Shown piece after piece: positions 12,122-24,185 of a DNA stretch of 64,000 nt. Numbering within the stretch: position 1 is the first letter of the stretch; every line of letters starts with the position of its first letter. The notes beneath the pieces were generated by a model. The model worked only from the letters and a program-made list of their open reading frames with translations, had not been told where the DNA came from and made no database searches. The position numbers and the translations under genes were made by a program. Source of the DNA: Artemisia argyi (lineage: Eukaryota; Streptophyta; Magnoliopsida; Asterales; Asteraceae); the NCBI GenBank assembly GCA_030686995.1, contig CM060680.1, forward strand, positions 202,665,322 to 202,729,321, read 5' to 3'.

Positions 12122-13084
12122 ATCCTAGGCCATGCCTGGTACATGTGCATAGTAATGAGGATTTTTATGTAAATAGTAAAGATGAGTATGATGTTGTTGA
12201 CAGTTAGAAGCATACACTGAAGTATCTTCATTTTTGGTTTAACGGCTTCTCTGGCCTGTGAACATGGACTAGAGGTGCATCATCGTATTCAGGATCGATA
12301 ATGCACACATCAGTTAATTGGCTGAAGCAAAGATAGACTTTCGGTTCCATAGCTATGATGGATATTTGAGTTAGTTTCCCTCATCAGAATAACCTTCTGG
12401 AGTAGATCAATGCCAACTGCATGAACATTAAAGATAAATGAGTGAAAATTAATAAATGCCATACAGTGAAGGAATTGCAGACTTTATTATAAGACAAGAA
12501 ACTTTACTGAATTCCTCATAAATCAGATTTGCCTTAATGGTCAGCTTTCCTTGCAGCGGACTTGTAACTTGTATTGTATTTTAGTTATCAAAATTGTTTA
12601 GAAAAACTTTAGCACAAAATAAGATCTGGGTCAACCCACCCATATAAACAGTACCCATTTTGACCCGTTACCCAGCTTGATCAATCCAGCCCACATAATT
12701 AAGTAACCATTTTGAAAAGTTAACCAACTTGCCCAATCAGACCATTTTATTATAATATATTGTTCGAGTATAGAATCTACAATCTATTAATATATTATCA
12801 CCCATAACAACGCTAGATGAACCGTTACAACCCAATTTAGGAGCAGATAAAATATACCTCATCTGAAGATGCTATATGAGAATGATGAGCTGAAGAGCTG
12901 CAAGTGGTTGCCATGCTCGATGTACCTGTTAAGGCCAAATCGATATCCATTGGGTTACCAAACCCAAAAAATCTTCCTTTTTTAGAGGGTCCACTACAAA
13001 CCTTCGAACCCTGTTAAAAACAATAGTGTGGCAAATAATAAAGATTTTTTTTAGTAAAATGATACATGAGGTTTTATGCACTAA
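12122..13084. other. Intergenic, low information
   Basis: No intact gene. A short minus-strand open stretch near 12250-12340 (motif CIIDPEYDDAPLVHVH) looks coding-like but is unrecognised and broken by stops. The segment 12640-12720 carries the dispersed TTTTGACCCGTTACCC motif also seen near 49910 and 51580. Confidence 0.35.
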
Positions 13085-13261
13085 TAATCTTCACTTTGGA
13101 TGACCTTCAACCGGTTTGACCCATTTGACTTTTTCTATTTTTATTTTTACCCTTTTGACTTTTTCTATTTCTATTTTTACCCATTTGACTCGCTCATAGA
13201 GTCATATGTACTTTGGTAAAAATTATTAAATTCATAGGCTGAAGGATTGAATTATACCATT

Positions 13262-13532
13262 GCATGGTAACATTTCTAGCTCGATTGTTGATATCTCTGT
13301 TGTACTTATTCACATCCACTACAGTAAATCCAGCGCTTACAAACAACTTTGACAAGAAATCTTCTGTGAAATAGAATGAACATTGCAGTAATTTTTTGAT
13401 AAGAACATAAACATAACGTGAAACATGTAAGCGTATACAATGAAGACCAAAAGTCTGCAGAATCATTACATTGCCATCTCCACGGAAATAGAAGTTCTCA
13501 CTGGTAACCCGATTCTTGCTCATTAGCATTGC
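13262..13532 (-). pseudogene. METTL6/TRM140-type tRNA (m3C) methyltransferase fragment
   Basis: The minus strand encodes MSKNRVTSENFYFRGDGN, then about 90 nt of intron-like sequence starting GTAATG, then YFTEDFLSKLFVSAGFT, VDVNKYNRDINNRARNVTMQ. The FYFRGDGT, Y(F)FS/TEDFL..LF and NR(A/S)R..TM signatures are those of the C-terminal half of METTL2/6-type methyltransferases, which methylate cytidine 32 of tRNAs. Acceptor AG is seen ahead of the first segment (GTAG|GCAATG). The rest of the enzyme, including the SAM-binding motif, is absent, so this is a truncated fragment. A shorter remnant exists in duplication unit A. Confidence 0.55.
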
Positions 13533-14167
13533 CTACAAAATGGCTACAAAATTATGGTAAAATCTTTAGGTTTATTGCCGCTATTTACATTATAATAACG
13601 TTACCATAAGAAGTTTGGAGACTCAGTTGAGCATAGTTCCCAATAGCTTAATCGCGTAAGAGAATGTAACCATTAGGCTGCAAATTGTACAAGGTAACTG
13701 ACTTTGGTTAACCCTTTATATTCGGTAACCAACTTTTCTTTAACGTATAAAAAGACGATCAAACTTTTGAATTTCTGATTTTTCGGCAATCTTGGGTAGG
13801 TAAAAAGACAGTTGAAATGGTTAGCGTCTACAGGAATTGATGGTTTTTACAGGCAAAATACGATGATTACCATAAAGATAAATTACACCAAAGTTAGTTA
13901 CCTTTTATCCAACTTGTTTGTTCAGATACATAAGTTTGTAGCACAATAGGCATCTTTTAAGGTGAAACTAAAGATAATGTAAAAACCTGCACCATTTTAT
14001 TCGCACTTCATCTACAATTTCTGTATGTTCACAGCCCCTAATCAGAACCATTCATCTACAATCTCTGTTGGTTGTGTTGTCAATGCTTACCAATGTAACA
14101 ATGTAAACAGGCTGGAAGTCACATAAACTCAATTCTTAATTCATAGAAACCACTTAAATTGCTTTTA

Positions 14168-14333
14168 GGGAGTGTTTGGGATTGTCAATTAAAAGAGCTT
14201 ATCTGCTTATAAAGCAAGTGTATTTTAAATGCTTATTTACGTACACTAAAATAAGCAGTTACATACTTTCATCAAAACTGTTGACGTTCTTAAAAGATAA
14301 GACAAGCACTTGAGTAAGCAATCCAAACACCCT
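14168..14333. mobile_element. Small Tourist-like MITE, copy in duplication B
   Basis: Orthologue of the element at 896-1058, with the same GTGTTTGGGATT / AATCCAAACACCC ends and GCTTATCTGCTTATAAAGCA core. Its presence in both units shows insertion before duplication. Confidence 0.55.
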
Positions 14334-14784
14334 TGAATCCAAAAACTAAGATTATAAGCACAACAATATATGTTTTTCAAACATTGACAAAAAATTATCA
14401 TCCACATTACAGATTAACAAAAAGCTCTATTTTTTAGAAATCGGAAGCAGTTCAAAATTAGCGTCCACCCATTGTTCGGCGATTTACCTTAACGAATCTT
14501 CTGCCAAATGAATGATAGAACTACGGAAACAATATCTTGATTCACACAGAAGAAAAAATTACCGATTGTTGAGCATTAATTAACATGAATTCATGAACGA
14601 AACAATATCTAAAATATAACTTGGTTGTTGCAGACGATGACCAAATTTTCTGAGTATACCATATGTGAAAACAAGCTGGTGTTACACATAAGAAACCATT
14701 GATAGATGAAATGATGCAAAACAGTATAAATGTAGCAACATCACACAATATCCTTAGGGAACGACACCTACAGTTACAACTGAT

Positions 14785-17712
14785 TCAGTAGAAGTAGTCA
14801 TATACTCCCCTACCATAGTAGAAGTAGCCACATTCTTCCCTACCAAAAATACCACCACAATATGTAGCACTTATCAGGTCCACGATAAGAGGAAATTGAA
14901 GGGTCACAAAAGATGTAATAGGAAGGCACGTCAATGCACCTATAGGAATAAGCATCGACGAGTTACTTTGTCCAAACACAAGGAACAATGTTGCTCCAAA
15001 AGCTACGATCATCGCTGTCGTCGAGATGAACAACATAGTGAGGCCAATAATCAGCTTCGTAGGTAACTTAAAGAGAAAGTCTTGTTCCGCATAACGTGCC
15101 GTAAGGATCGATAAAAACATTAACAACGACGTAACAGCTGTGAATAATGATATCGCATTTGATATAGCAAATACTGTGAACGCAATCTTGTTAGTAAAAA
15201 TTGGTATCCCTGAATCCTGATTATTTCCATCGGGCACGGTTATAGCTGCTGCAAATACAATGGTGATAATGAGTGCAGCTGTAATCGTGTATGATTCGGC
15301 AGTTTTCTTTATCCAGTTCTCTCCTTCAATCACCAAGTCTTTATGCTCTCTTGTAAATACCTCTTGAGGTGTTTCGTCATCTAAGTTCTTTTGCATCCAG
15401 TTAAGAGGACATACAAATCGTTCAACTTCCTAATAAATATTACGACATATTAACCTTGGAAGATACGTATTAACAACTTGAAGTAGCTTAATGAATTTCA
15501 AACTTTGAGTCATTGGTTAAAGTACTCACCTTGAACCATTGTAGTTCACGTTGGATTCGCAAAGCTGCCCCCCTTATTAGATTCAATTTGTTAGTAGGTG
15601 CTAATCTTGCAGCCAAATGTAAAAGGTTATTCCCAAAAGAATCTTTGATTGTTTTATAAATATTCTTGTGTTCGCTCATTTCATATAAGAGGTTGTAAAT
15701 CTTCTCTGAACGATTGATCACGGAATATTGAATAAAATTGTGACCATCTTCATTAACACTCCAAATTGCATCTGGAAACGGCCCCATAATACATCTAATA
15801 AAAGTGGATGCATTTCTTCTAGTGGCTTCAAAAATCGAACTGTTGTAATATTGATGGTAGGTGCTCGACTTATCTTTCACCTTTATATTGATACATACAG
15901 CATATGAGAGATTTTTTGCGTCTGAATAAATTTGAGATGTATCTTTAGTGAATGGTCGAACTGCAAGATAGAGACAAATCATAATCTCAAATAAATAAGT
16001 AACTTTCTTTCTGTTACACTTTTGGTCATATAATAATTGTGACTTTCGATTCGTCTTACCAAGCACCTTCCCGAATTGGTAGAACAAAGTTGCCAGCAAC
16101 CAAAGGCCTGTTTAAGATTGGATGATCAAAACAATTGCGTAGTATTTTTGTGCATTATTTAAAAGGAAATTTAATTAACTTGTGACGAATCATAGTTCTA
16201 TGTAGTGCCTTTTGACCTTCATATAACTTACTTTAAATTTTGACTTTTTATATGTATTTTGTGAACAAATTTCAAAATTCAAAAGCATTAGTTATATGAT
16301 AGTCGAAAACTTATTGGACTACATAAAATCACAAAATGTGACAAGTTAATTACATTTTTTTTTTTAATAATTATCCCTTATTTAAAGATAGTACAAATAA
16401 CTAAAATTTTGACATTTGATAATTTTACTTTCCCCCAACCTCTGTTTGGCATACAAATTTTAAAGATTCTCATGAAACTTTTTCTTTTCAAATTTTCTTA
16501 AACTTCAAACTTTTATAAAGGGTTTATATTTGTAACGATACAAAGAATTCTTAATAAGAAAAATGTGCGAAAAATAAGAGTTTAATAGTAGTTGGGTAAA
16601 TGAAAATTAGCTTATTTTGTTTAAGGAATCTTAAATAAGAAGTTGGAAATCTTATCAATTTTTTTTTTCTTTTAATCTTTTTTTCATGTTGTTATTTAAT
16701 GTTATCATCTCATGACGTATCTACAAAAAATAAAGGAAATATAATTAAAGGTTGGCGAACAAGTGACGAGTCCGCATATTTCCAAAGTCTTTCATAAGTA
16801 TGCGCGTAGGGAGCAGCTATCCTACCAAACTCTTCCTTAAAACCTGAAACGTAGATAAAAAATTGGCGTACATGAACTTTAATTAATTGAAATAATAAAG
16901 AAACAAATTCATTACCTCTTTCCCAAAAATTGAGTTCACGTGGAAAGTTTTGAGCTAATGCCGTCAACACAGCATCACTATCGTCAACTATGGCATCGAG
17001 GTAATCATCGATTATCTTTTTTGCTAAGCCTACATATTTCAGAAAATTAGTGGTATATAAAATGACAAGCTCATCACAACTTTAGAAGCCAATAGACGAC
17101 ACTTACCAAAATCTTGACAAGAGATAGCAAGAACGACAAGATCCTCGCCACTTTTGCCCGTAAAAAGAGCATCGTACTCTTTTTCTTTTTCTTCAAGCAG
17201 ATACCTATATACTTTCATGTGCTCAAACAAACAGTGAGATGTCTTGGTATGCATATTGGAAATAGATAATGCAAGTGGAGTGTGACCCTCCTTGTCAGTG
17301 GCTAATAACAATTCTGGGTTTCTTTCCACCAACATGTTGACAGCCTCAATGTTGCCACCAATAGCAGCAACATGAAGAAGACTGCTTCCATCTGAATTTA
17401 TTAGATCTAGTAGTGTGTTCTCTGCCGGTGTCATTTCCAACAATTTCTGTAATAATTCATGATTCTTTGTAGAAGAACCCACTGCTACATGGAGCACTGT
17501 GTTTCCATTATTCGTAAGTTTGTCCCAGGGTCTGAGACCATATTCTTTTAATTCTTCTATTACCGAATTATTGTATCCTTCTATAATATCCTTATAAAGC
17601 GTTACTTTCCTGCTCATTTCTTCTGTTGGCTCGTCTTTTGATTTTGCATCTTCAGATGGTACGGATATCACATCTATTACTGATTCTGCTTGTCTTGTCA
17701 TTACTTTTGTTT
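14785..17712 (-). pseudogene. Ankyrin-repeat/PGG-domain membrane protein, gene 2 (splice donor lost)
   Basis: Same family and architecture as gene 1. Exons on the minus strand are 17107-17712, 16916-17029, 16721-16843, 15530-16107 and 14785-15429; the summed length is in frame. Ankyrin motifs NGNTVLHVAVG and DGSSLLHVAAIGG occur in the first exon, FGNNLLHLAARLAP in exon 4, and VPDGNN (the usual VPGGNN with Gly to Asp) begins the PGG region, followed by four hydrophobic helices. The third exon's donor, GTACGT in genes 1 and 3, is ATACGT here, so normal splicing should fail and translation would end at a TGA a few codons into the intron. The predicted C-terminus is about 10 residues longer than in the paralogues. 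The ATG-like start used in gene 1 is followed here by TAG, supporting use of an upstream gag-like exon. Confidence 0.8.
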
Positions 17713-17960
17713 CTACATGATCAAAATTTTCAATTTGGTTATCAAGGGTTAAGAAAAACTAGAACATAGAAGATATGTGTTCTAATTTAAATCACGATTT
17801 CAAACAAAAAACTAAAACAAAGAGGTACATATATCTAGCTTCAGTTTTAGCGCTCAATTGGTAACAGCATCTCAAGACTATGTACTTGAATTTACACTTA
17901 AATTAAATTAAAATTATTACGTAGAAAACTAAAAAGACCACCTTATTAAAATTGATATAT

Positions 17961-18273
17961 TTAACTAATATCAAGAAGTTACTTTAGGACACGGGGTGTA
18001 AAAAAGTAAATACGAGCTGGTATACGGCCAAGCGGTGTAAACTGTAAAGTGACAACAAGTACATTCCTTTACGTAATTATTTCTATTACAATTATGATGA
18101 AAGTGTAAAAAAAAATAATTACAGTAAAAAAAATGAAAAGAAAAAAAAAAGGAAAAAAAGAAAGAAAAAAAAGAAAAAAACCAACGATGTTTTAGATCAT
18201 TGCATGTCTTTATTATTTCTCTAAATCACAAACCAAACAAATAAAACTTTAATTAGCAAAGGAAATATTGTAC
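17961..18273. other. Intron-like spacer with poly-purine tract
   Basis: Lies between the ankyrin exon and the gag-like exon of gene 2. It contains an A/G-rich tract (about 18105-18180). Position about 17950 is the empty site for the Helitron in gene 1. Confidence 0.5.
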
Positions 18274-18700
18274 CTGCAACGGCTAGTTCACGAATTGAAG
18301 GACCATAAATATGTCGTACCTCATCCCATACATCTTTTGCAGTTAAGTCTGTGTTCTTGTGTTTGGGTTTGAGATGACTGACAACCTTCTTGGCTACCCC
18401 GTCAGAAAGTGAACCAAGAATCCAGCCTTTAACAAGTGAATCTGATGCGATCCATGCATCTATATCTCCCACTTTCCCCTTCCCATTCCCTGCAGGACTT
18501 GGAAACTTGCCTTAGACGAAACCAAACATATGATGACTCTTTAAGAGACATAGAATTTGTGTTTCCCACAAATTATACGTATCCTTACCGCTCAGCTTCA
18601 TGGTAACGAAATTTGGGGCAATAGCATGTGAAGGGTATGGGTATGCTTCACCAACATTCACTTTGAAGCTTGGATTAGAAGTTGAAGCTGCATTCATCAT
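18274..18700 (-). pseudogene. Copia-gag-like 5' exon of ankyrin gene 2, with nonsense codon
   Basis: Paralogue of the gag-like exons of genes 1 and 3: ATG (MMNAAS) at 18700, NFVTMKLSGKDTY, then SLVKGWILGSLS and a phase-1 donor GTTGCAG|GTACAA. A TAA interrupts the frame right after the MFGFV motif near 18512, where the sisters read GFIDG or GFIED. The frame is otherwise continuous (142 codons plus one base), and with the ankyrin exons the total length remains a multiple of three. This and the lost donor downstream indicate that gene 2 is a pseudogene. Confidence 0.7.
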
Positions 18701-18756
18701 CTTGTTCTTAATTTAATTTTGTATCTTGTTTACTCTTTCTGTCCAACTAACAGATG

Positions 18757-19010
18757 AAGTTGGGTTTTAATAACGCTAAGAAAAGCGACAACAGGATTTG
18801 GTGGCATATACAAGTGGTGGATTCGGATAAGAGATATGAGGAGACTATATATCATAAGTCTTTGGTCATTTTATGGTTTAAGATTTATTTAAATTTTATA
18901 TTTTACCACCAATATACATAAAATTGAAGTTATTAGAAAAGTTTAACATTACGAAAAGAAATTTTATCAGTATCCCGTGACACCCCCGCCATCACTGCTC
19001 AAATCATCAT
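18757..19010. repeat. Direct repeat, left copy
   Basis: About 255 bp beginning AAGTTGGGTTTTAATAACGC, repeated with about ten percent divergence at 20246-20504. A third, older relative is at 8659-8830. The two copies bracket the small transposon-type gene, but they lack TG...CA ends, so I do not call them LTRs. Confidence 0.6.
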
Positions 19011-19305
19011 GCCATAGTTAAGTTCATATTAGATCAACCCGTGCCCTCAATGTGTTAAATAAAATTCATGGTTATTATGCTGGGTACATTGGTGACCCAA
19101 CTTGACCCAGCTTTTTGGCTGTCACGTCAGCTTTCTCTCTCCGACGACCAGACATGACTCAAATGCCACAGTGGTGACCGACATTTTTTTTAAACAACTA
19201 CTTTATAAAAATAAAAACGTTCAAATTTAAACATTGCATATATTTCTTGAAATTTAAAACATTACAGAAACATTAAATAAATATTCAATTGTAATCCGGG
19301 TGATC

Positions 19306-19834
19306 CTAAGTTTCATAGTTATTCGAGTCGTAACCGTCGTCGTACTCAGAGTAGTTCGCAAACTTCTCTGCTTCTAATTGTGCTTCCAACCTGCTTAGCT
19401 CCCGCTCATTTTCATCGTTCCAACCCCCATCTTCTTCATAACCTATAACCTGGCCGAAAGTGATCTAGATGAGGTTGTTGTTGTTGTTGCTCAAAAACTC
19501 TTGGTGCATCAGATGAAGTTGATGCACCTTGCACTCTTGGTGCATCAGCAGCTTCCACATTTTCCTCAAAACTCCAACGTATCTTATTGGAGATTTGGGC
19601 CTGTATCTGATTCACACAAGACCACAACGTCTCATTAATGGCAGCGTCTTTACGATATTCATCGTACAGAAACTGATCAATCACAGCTTTACGCTCTTCC
19701 GATATATCTTTGCAATCAACGTATCGTTCTCTCAAACGTATTTTGAGTGCCTTTGCGAGCTCAAACTTTTTAATCACTTCGACAATAGCCTCTTGTCGTT
19801 CCTTGTCGTCTTTGTCGATTTGTTTTTTTGACAT
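19306..19834 (-). pseudogene. Small transposon-type acidic/coiled-coil protein gene, frameshifted
   Basis: An ATG at 19834 (MSKKQIDKDDKERQ) opens a 132-residue frame rich in Lys/Glu helices, with a Gln run (EQQQQQP) near the end. A TATAAATA box lies about 115 bp upstream (19947-19954), so it resembles a complete gene rather than a random frame. The frame stops at 19436 immediately after a 7-bp tandem duplication (TATAACC/CATAACC at 19437-19450). Skipping one 7-bp unit would let the frame continue through an acidic, Tyr/Asp-rich tail ending at TAG 19306-19308. I do not recognise the family. The single-gene cassette between direct repeats suggests a transposon-borne gene. Confidence 0.55.
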
Positions 19835-19946
19835 AAGTTTTAAGTTCGTCGACGGTATGAGGGAGTTTACGAGCTATATTTTTGTGTTTGAAGTGTTAGT
19901 TGAATTATGTTTGAAATCGTGTTTTTAAAAGTGTGTTTGATGTTGG

Positions 19947-19954
19947 TATTTATA
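19947..19954 (-). promoter_or_regulatory. TATA box of the small 19.8-kb gene
   Basis: Minus-strand TATAAATA about 115 bp before the ATG at 19834, in an otherwise T-rich region; spacing is typical of a plant core promoter with a leader of about 80 nt. Confidence 0.5.
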
Positions 19955-20245
19955 GGATGAAAAGTGGTAAAGTTTTTTTTTTTAATTTTTTTTTTTTTAA
20001 TCTCAAACGGTAACTTTTTTTTTTTTTTTTTTTTGAAAATGGGATTGTTTTGTGTAGTATGTATCGGTTGTAGAGGCAACCGATTGTGCCAATTTTGATC
20101 ACTCGAGCAATTTATGCCCACACCTCCACAACGGGCTCAACCGATTTCAATATCGGTTGTCTTGGGCACTCGACCGAGTTTTTTCAGTCCATTGTGCACA
20201 TGCTTATGGATTGTTGTACTCCTATACAAGTCAAATGGCATGTAC

Positions 20246-20504
20246 AAGTTGGCTTTTAATAATGCTAAGAAAAGCGCCAATAGGATTTGGTGGCATATAC
20301 AAGTGGTGGATTCGGATGAGATATGAGGAGACGATATATCATAAGTTTTCGGTCATTTTATGGTTTAAGATTTATTAAAATTTTATATTTTACTACTGAT
20401 ACATTTAGATAAAATTGAAGTTTTTAGAAAAGTTTATCAATACGAAACGAAATTTGATCAGTATCCCGTGACGCCGCAAGACCCACCATCACTGCTCAAA
20501 TCAT
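20246..20504. repeat. Direct repeat, right copy
   Basis: Matches 18757-19010, including the shared stretches TTTGGTGGCATATACAAGTG and CAGTATCCCGTGAC. The spacing between copies is about 1.5 kb. Confidence 0.6.
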
Positions 20505-20556
20505 ATATCGAATGTTATAAATCAAACAACCTACTCATTTCATATGTATTGTTGTG

Positions 20557-20850
20557 GGATGTATTAACCATACGGGGGACAAGGGTGGCAGGCCCCTTGT
20601 CTCCTCCTTGTCCCTTATTTTTTTTCAGTATAACCCCGCTTTTTGTCAGTTTTTGTTTCGTATTTCTGACAGTTTTAAGCGTTTGACATATTAAACTTTA
20701 CATTTTCTGTTCCGCACTTTCAGGTTTATAGCTTTTTGATATAAACAAAATTATAAAAATAAAAAAAATTAAAAAAATTAAAAAAAATAGAGGGGGAGTG
20801 TGGCTAAAAACTAGAGGAGGGTGTGGTCAACAATAACCATTGTTGTTCAT
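20557..20850. mobile_element. MITE family M1, copy 1
   Basis: Shares a core of roughly 140 bp (TTTCGTATTTC, CGTTTGACATATTAAACTTT, CCGCACTTTCAGGTTTATAG, TTTTTGATATAAACAAAATT) with 34791-35056 (inverted) and 59275-59545. No coding capacity. The termini are less clear here than in copy 2. Confidence 0.6.
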
Positions 20851-22103
20851 GCTACTATTTTTTCCCCTTTTTTAATCTTTTATACGTAGTATATCATGAG
20901 CCATCACAGTTAGTTATTAGAAAAAGAAAAATGATTGTTGTACCTAAATGTGCCTAATAACATGCCTACAAATCTGATTGGTCATTTTTTCGAAAATTAA
21001 GCAAACATTTTATGTGATTCCTACTATACCCATTTGTTAATAGTTAAGAATACTTTCCGTATCTTCTTATCACAATTAGTAACCGCTGTTTGCCTGTTTC
21101 CATGGATCACGTCACAACCGGCCATCAAAACCTTATCTTCATTAACATACTATACGCTTACTTTTAAACAAGATCATGCACACTAATATATTGGAACCCA
21201 AGTGATACTGTAGTAATACTGTAATCCTACAATGGATTAATATTATACAAACTTTAAGAGTATATATTTTAAGATAAACAAACAAAGGATAACTGATTGA
21301 ATCGAGTGGTAGCCAGTGTGTCGTTTCTGAACCAAGTATTATATCGAATTCGAAGATGACGTGACACTAGTTGTTTGATCTGCTTACAATGCAATTTGAT
21401 TTTTAGATCATAAGAAAAAATAATATTATTGTGTGGACTTGAATATTCATACATAAAGACGTTTTCTTTTGGCATATAAAATTAACAGGAAGAAAGATGT
21501 TCATAATCTTTGGGTTATCCAATTGAAAGAAGGAGACCAAATATGATAACCATAATATTAAAAAGATGATACATTACGATTAGAAACAAGAATTAGAACT
21601 AATGAGAATCTAATCAAGTTTTATGACTCCTTCGTTTTGTATATCTCACAAATTAACTATCATAATCACATAAAATACGTCCTTTGTTTGAATAAAATTT
21701 TACTCTCTCCGTCCCAAAAAAAGAGTCCACAACCAAAAATTGTTGAAATTAAGATATATGTAATTAATGATAGTTTTGATTGATAAAAAATCATTTTTAC
21801 CCTCATAATTAATATAAAAATGAAAAATGAGTCATTAATGCAAGTTTTAATTGAAAGCGTAAAGTAGGAAAACTAGTCATAATTACTGTCCATATATAAA
21901 AACTGAATACTTATTTGGGGACAAACATAAATAGTAAGATGAACTTTTTTTTTTTTTTTTAGTCATCTAACGTGAATTTGTGGCCAATAAAAAGTTATTT
22001 ACTTAACTATTTAGTATATTCATTATAAGTTAAAATTGTTTTAGTATGGTTCATTGTGTATGTTTTGTGGGTTATGAAATAAGACCAAGTGTAGTGCATC
22101 TAG
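20851..22103. other. Intergenic with a degenerate Stowaway-like element
   Basis: No gene recognised. About 21703-21933 starts TA-CTCTCTCCGTCCCAAAAA and ends in a diverged inverted copy (TTATTTGGGGACAAACA), so it is probably an old Stowaway MITE. Confidence 0.4.
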
Positions 22104-24160
22104 TGTTACACCCCGTGCCCGCTTAGACCAAAAAAATTGAAACTTTACGCGCGGAAACGCTTGACTTTAATGGACATACCGTTACTCTTTTACAATCTGA
22201 CAAAAATATATGAACATCCAGACATTGAGACTATTTTTAAATGAAACTATAATCAATTACCTTCGAAACGCCGGGTGGCACGACCCGTGGCTCCTTACGG
22301 ATTAAAAGATATGATTTTTCAAAAACCGACAAAATCTGTCCACTGTTCACACCGAAATTTGGTGTCCCAAAACCGAAATTTGGTATGTTTCATTCCGAAA
22401 TTTCCCCCTTTCACACAACAAAAAACCCATACCACCTTATTTTCACACCAAACTCACCCAAAGCCATTTACATTTCATAATAAATCATTTACATAATCAA
22501 TCAACCCATTTGCTACCCAAAATGGGTAAAAACACACTTAACCCAAACACCCCTTTATCTGCGTAATCCTTTTATGCACCTTTCTACCCATTTTCCGGAA
22601 AAACAACTTCTATAACTCGAAAATTAAGAAAACTTTCCAGATTTACTTAATACATCCATGGGCTCATTTCCATGTGAAAACATTTACCATTTGACTCTCG
22701 GAAATATACTTTACAAATTGACGGGTTTTGTGCCAAAACCCGTTTTGACCCATTTACATGCCATAAGTCACATACGACTTCCATAACGCTTCAAACTTAA
22801 CCAAAATCATTAACATAACATATAAAACTTGTTCCATACACACATGACCCGTTTACATCCTAAAATGGGTAGAAACACGCTTATGCCAAACACTCCCTTA
22901 ACTTTTCCCATTTACGCATAAAACATACTTTGACACAACGGTTGACCACCAAAACGTTAGGACAACCTTGACATACTCTTTACACATTGTAGAAAGACTC
23001 TCGGGGTTACAACCATGACTAGAGCTCGGTATTCTACCTAGCTCAACTATCTTACCAAAGTCCTTCTACTTCACATATCCAAGCCTTCCATAAATGCATA
23101 CCAACCTACAAAAGGTTAGACAACTAAACCGTAAGCACAAAGGCTTAGTAAGTAAACGGGTATAACATAACATTACATATCAATCACACATTACACATCA
23201 TAACTATCAATCCATAACAACCATAAACATGAACACATACCTCTAGCCACTTAAGCATCACCATACTATCTCATCACACCTAAACCCACTTAGCTAACAC
23301 TTCACTTGCTAGCTACGCCAAACTAGCCTTATAATCACTTTCACACAACACATATCTTCCAAACCATTCAATAACCATATCAAGATAATCATATAACACA
23401 TAATGGAATGAAATCAACATAACATCACATTATAACCGGTTACTTACCTTAGCTTCCAAAGCTAAGCTACAATCATAAAATCAACATCATCATCATCATC
23501 ATTACTAGCCATCATCATCATCATCATCAATCTTTATCATCTATCAAATCCTAAAACATAACAATCAATAATCATAAACAAGGGTTTATACAAAACCCAT
23601 TATAACTAACTCATCCTCCTTTCTATATCATCATATGATCATATCTTGATTATATGATGATTTCCCACTTCTAACCATAACTCTAAACCATTTAATGATC
23701 AAGACAATGAATACTTACTTGTAGGGAGGATCATAACAAACTTAACTCTTGATGTGGAACACAAAACCTTCATCAATTACTTGATCATCCAACTAGCTTT
23801 CTTCCCTCCTTTCTTCTCTCTAAAACCGTACATCAAACATACCTAGAATGATAAGGGATTTTCTAGAATTCCCTGGATATACTTATCTAGGCATAACTTT
23901 GGGATAATAGCAAGAATGGCCCCTCAAGTCTCTTTTCCATTACTTTGGCCACAACCAACTTATAACATATTTATGCTTGACAACATTAATCCCTCAAGTT
24001 ACACATCATAACTTCCCAAAACTATATTAGTCATACTTTGACTATTAGTTTGACTATCGGGTTTGACCGCAACGCAACATTCGTTGACTGGCCAATCATA
24101 TGAGGTCTTTATCATTTTCATCTAGGGTGGGGTCCCAACACCCGGGAAACGGGTCTAACA
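22104..24160 (-). repeat. 3' LTR (left LTR on the plus strand)
   Basis: 2,057 bp, beginning TGTTACACCCCGTGCCCGC and ending GGGAAACGGGTCTAACA on the plus strand. It contains two CAT/ATC microsatellite runs near 23480-23530. The 73-codon frame at 22275-22496 is repeated in the other LTR and is not a supported gene. Confidence 0.9.
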
Positions 24161-24167
24161 ATTCTAT

Positions 24168-24185
24168 CCCCCTTATTTAGATTTC
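24168..24185 (-). other. Polypurine tract of the LTR element
   Basis: On the minus strand AAATAAGGGGGATAGAAT directly abuts the 3' LTR start (TGTTAGACC), as expected for the plus-strand primer of reverse transcription. Confidence 0.7.

Larger units (their letters stand above)
13085..17960. repeat. Segmental duplication unit B (ankyrin gene 2 with flanks)
   Basis: Collinear with 300-5190. Shared features include the methyltransferase remnant, the Tourist-like element and every exon of the ankyrin gene. Unit B lacks the Helitron present in unit A, so the duplication predates that insertion. Confidence 0.7.

Noticed and set aside
11827..12231. 134-codon frame with repeated TEPNREPNRS-like residues
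   Set aside because: It is a by-product of CGGTT arrays in the hAT element.
16715..16843. AT-AC (U12-type) intron in gene 2
   Set aside because: The intron has ATACGT at its start but keeps the U2-type CAG acceptor of its paralogues, so a simple G-to-A donor loss is more likely.
18757..20504. Short LTR retrotransposon with 255-bp LTRs
   Set aside because: The repeats lack TG/CA termini, a primer site and a target duplication, and a third copy exists as ordinary flank sequence near 8660.
22275..22496. 73-codon frame in the LTR (repeated at 26945)
   Set aside because: It lies antisense in a noncoding LTR, has no domain, and its identity in both copies reflects LTR identity.
23480..23530. CRISPR-like regular repeats
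   Set aside because: Plain CAT/ATC microsatellites in an LTR; no spacer structure and a plant context.
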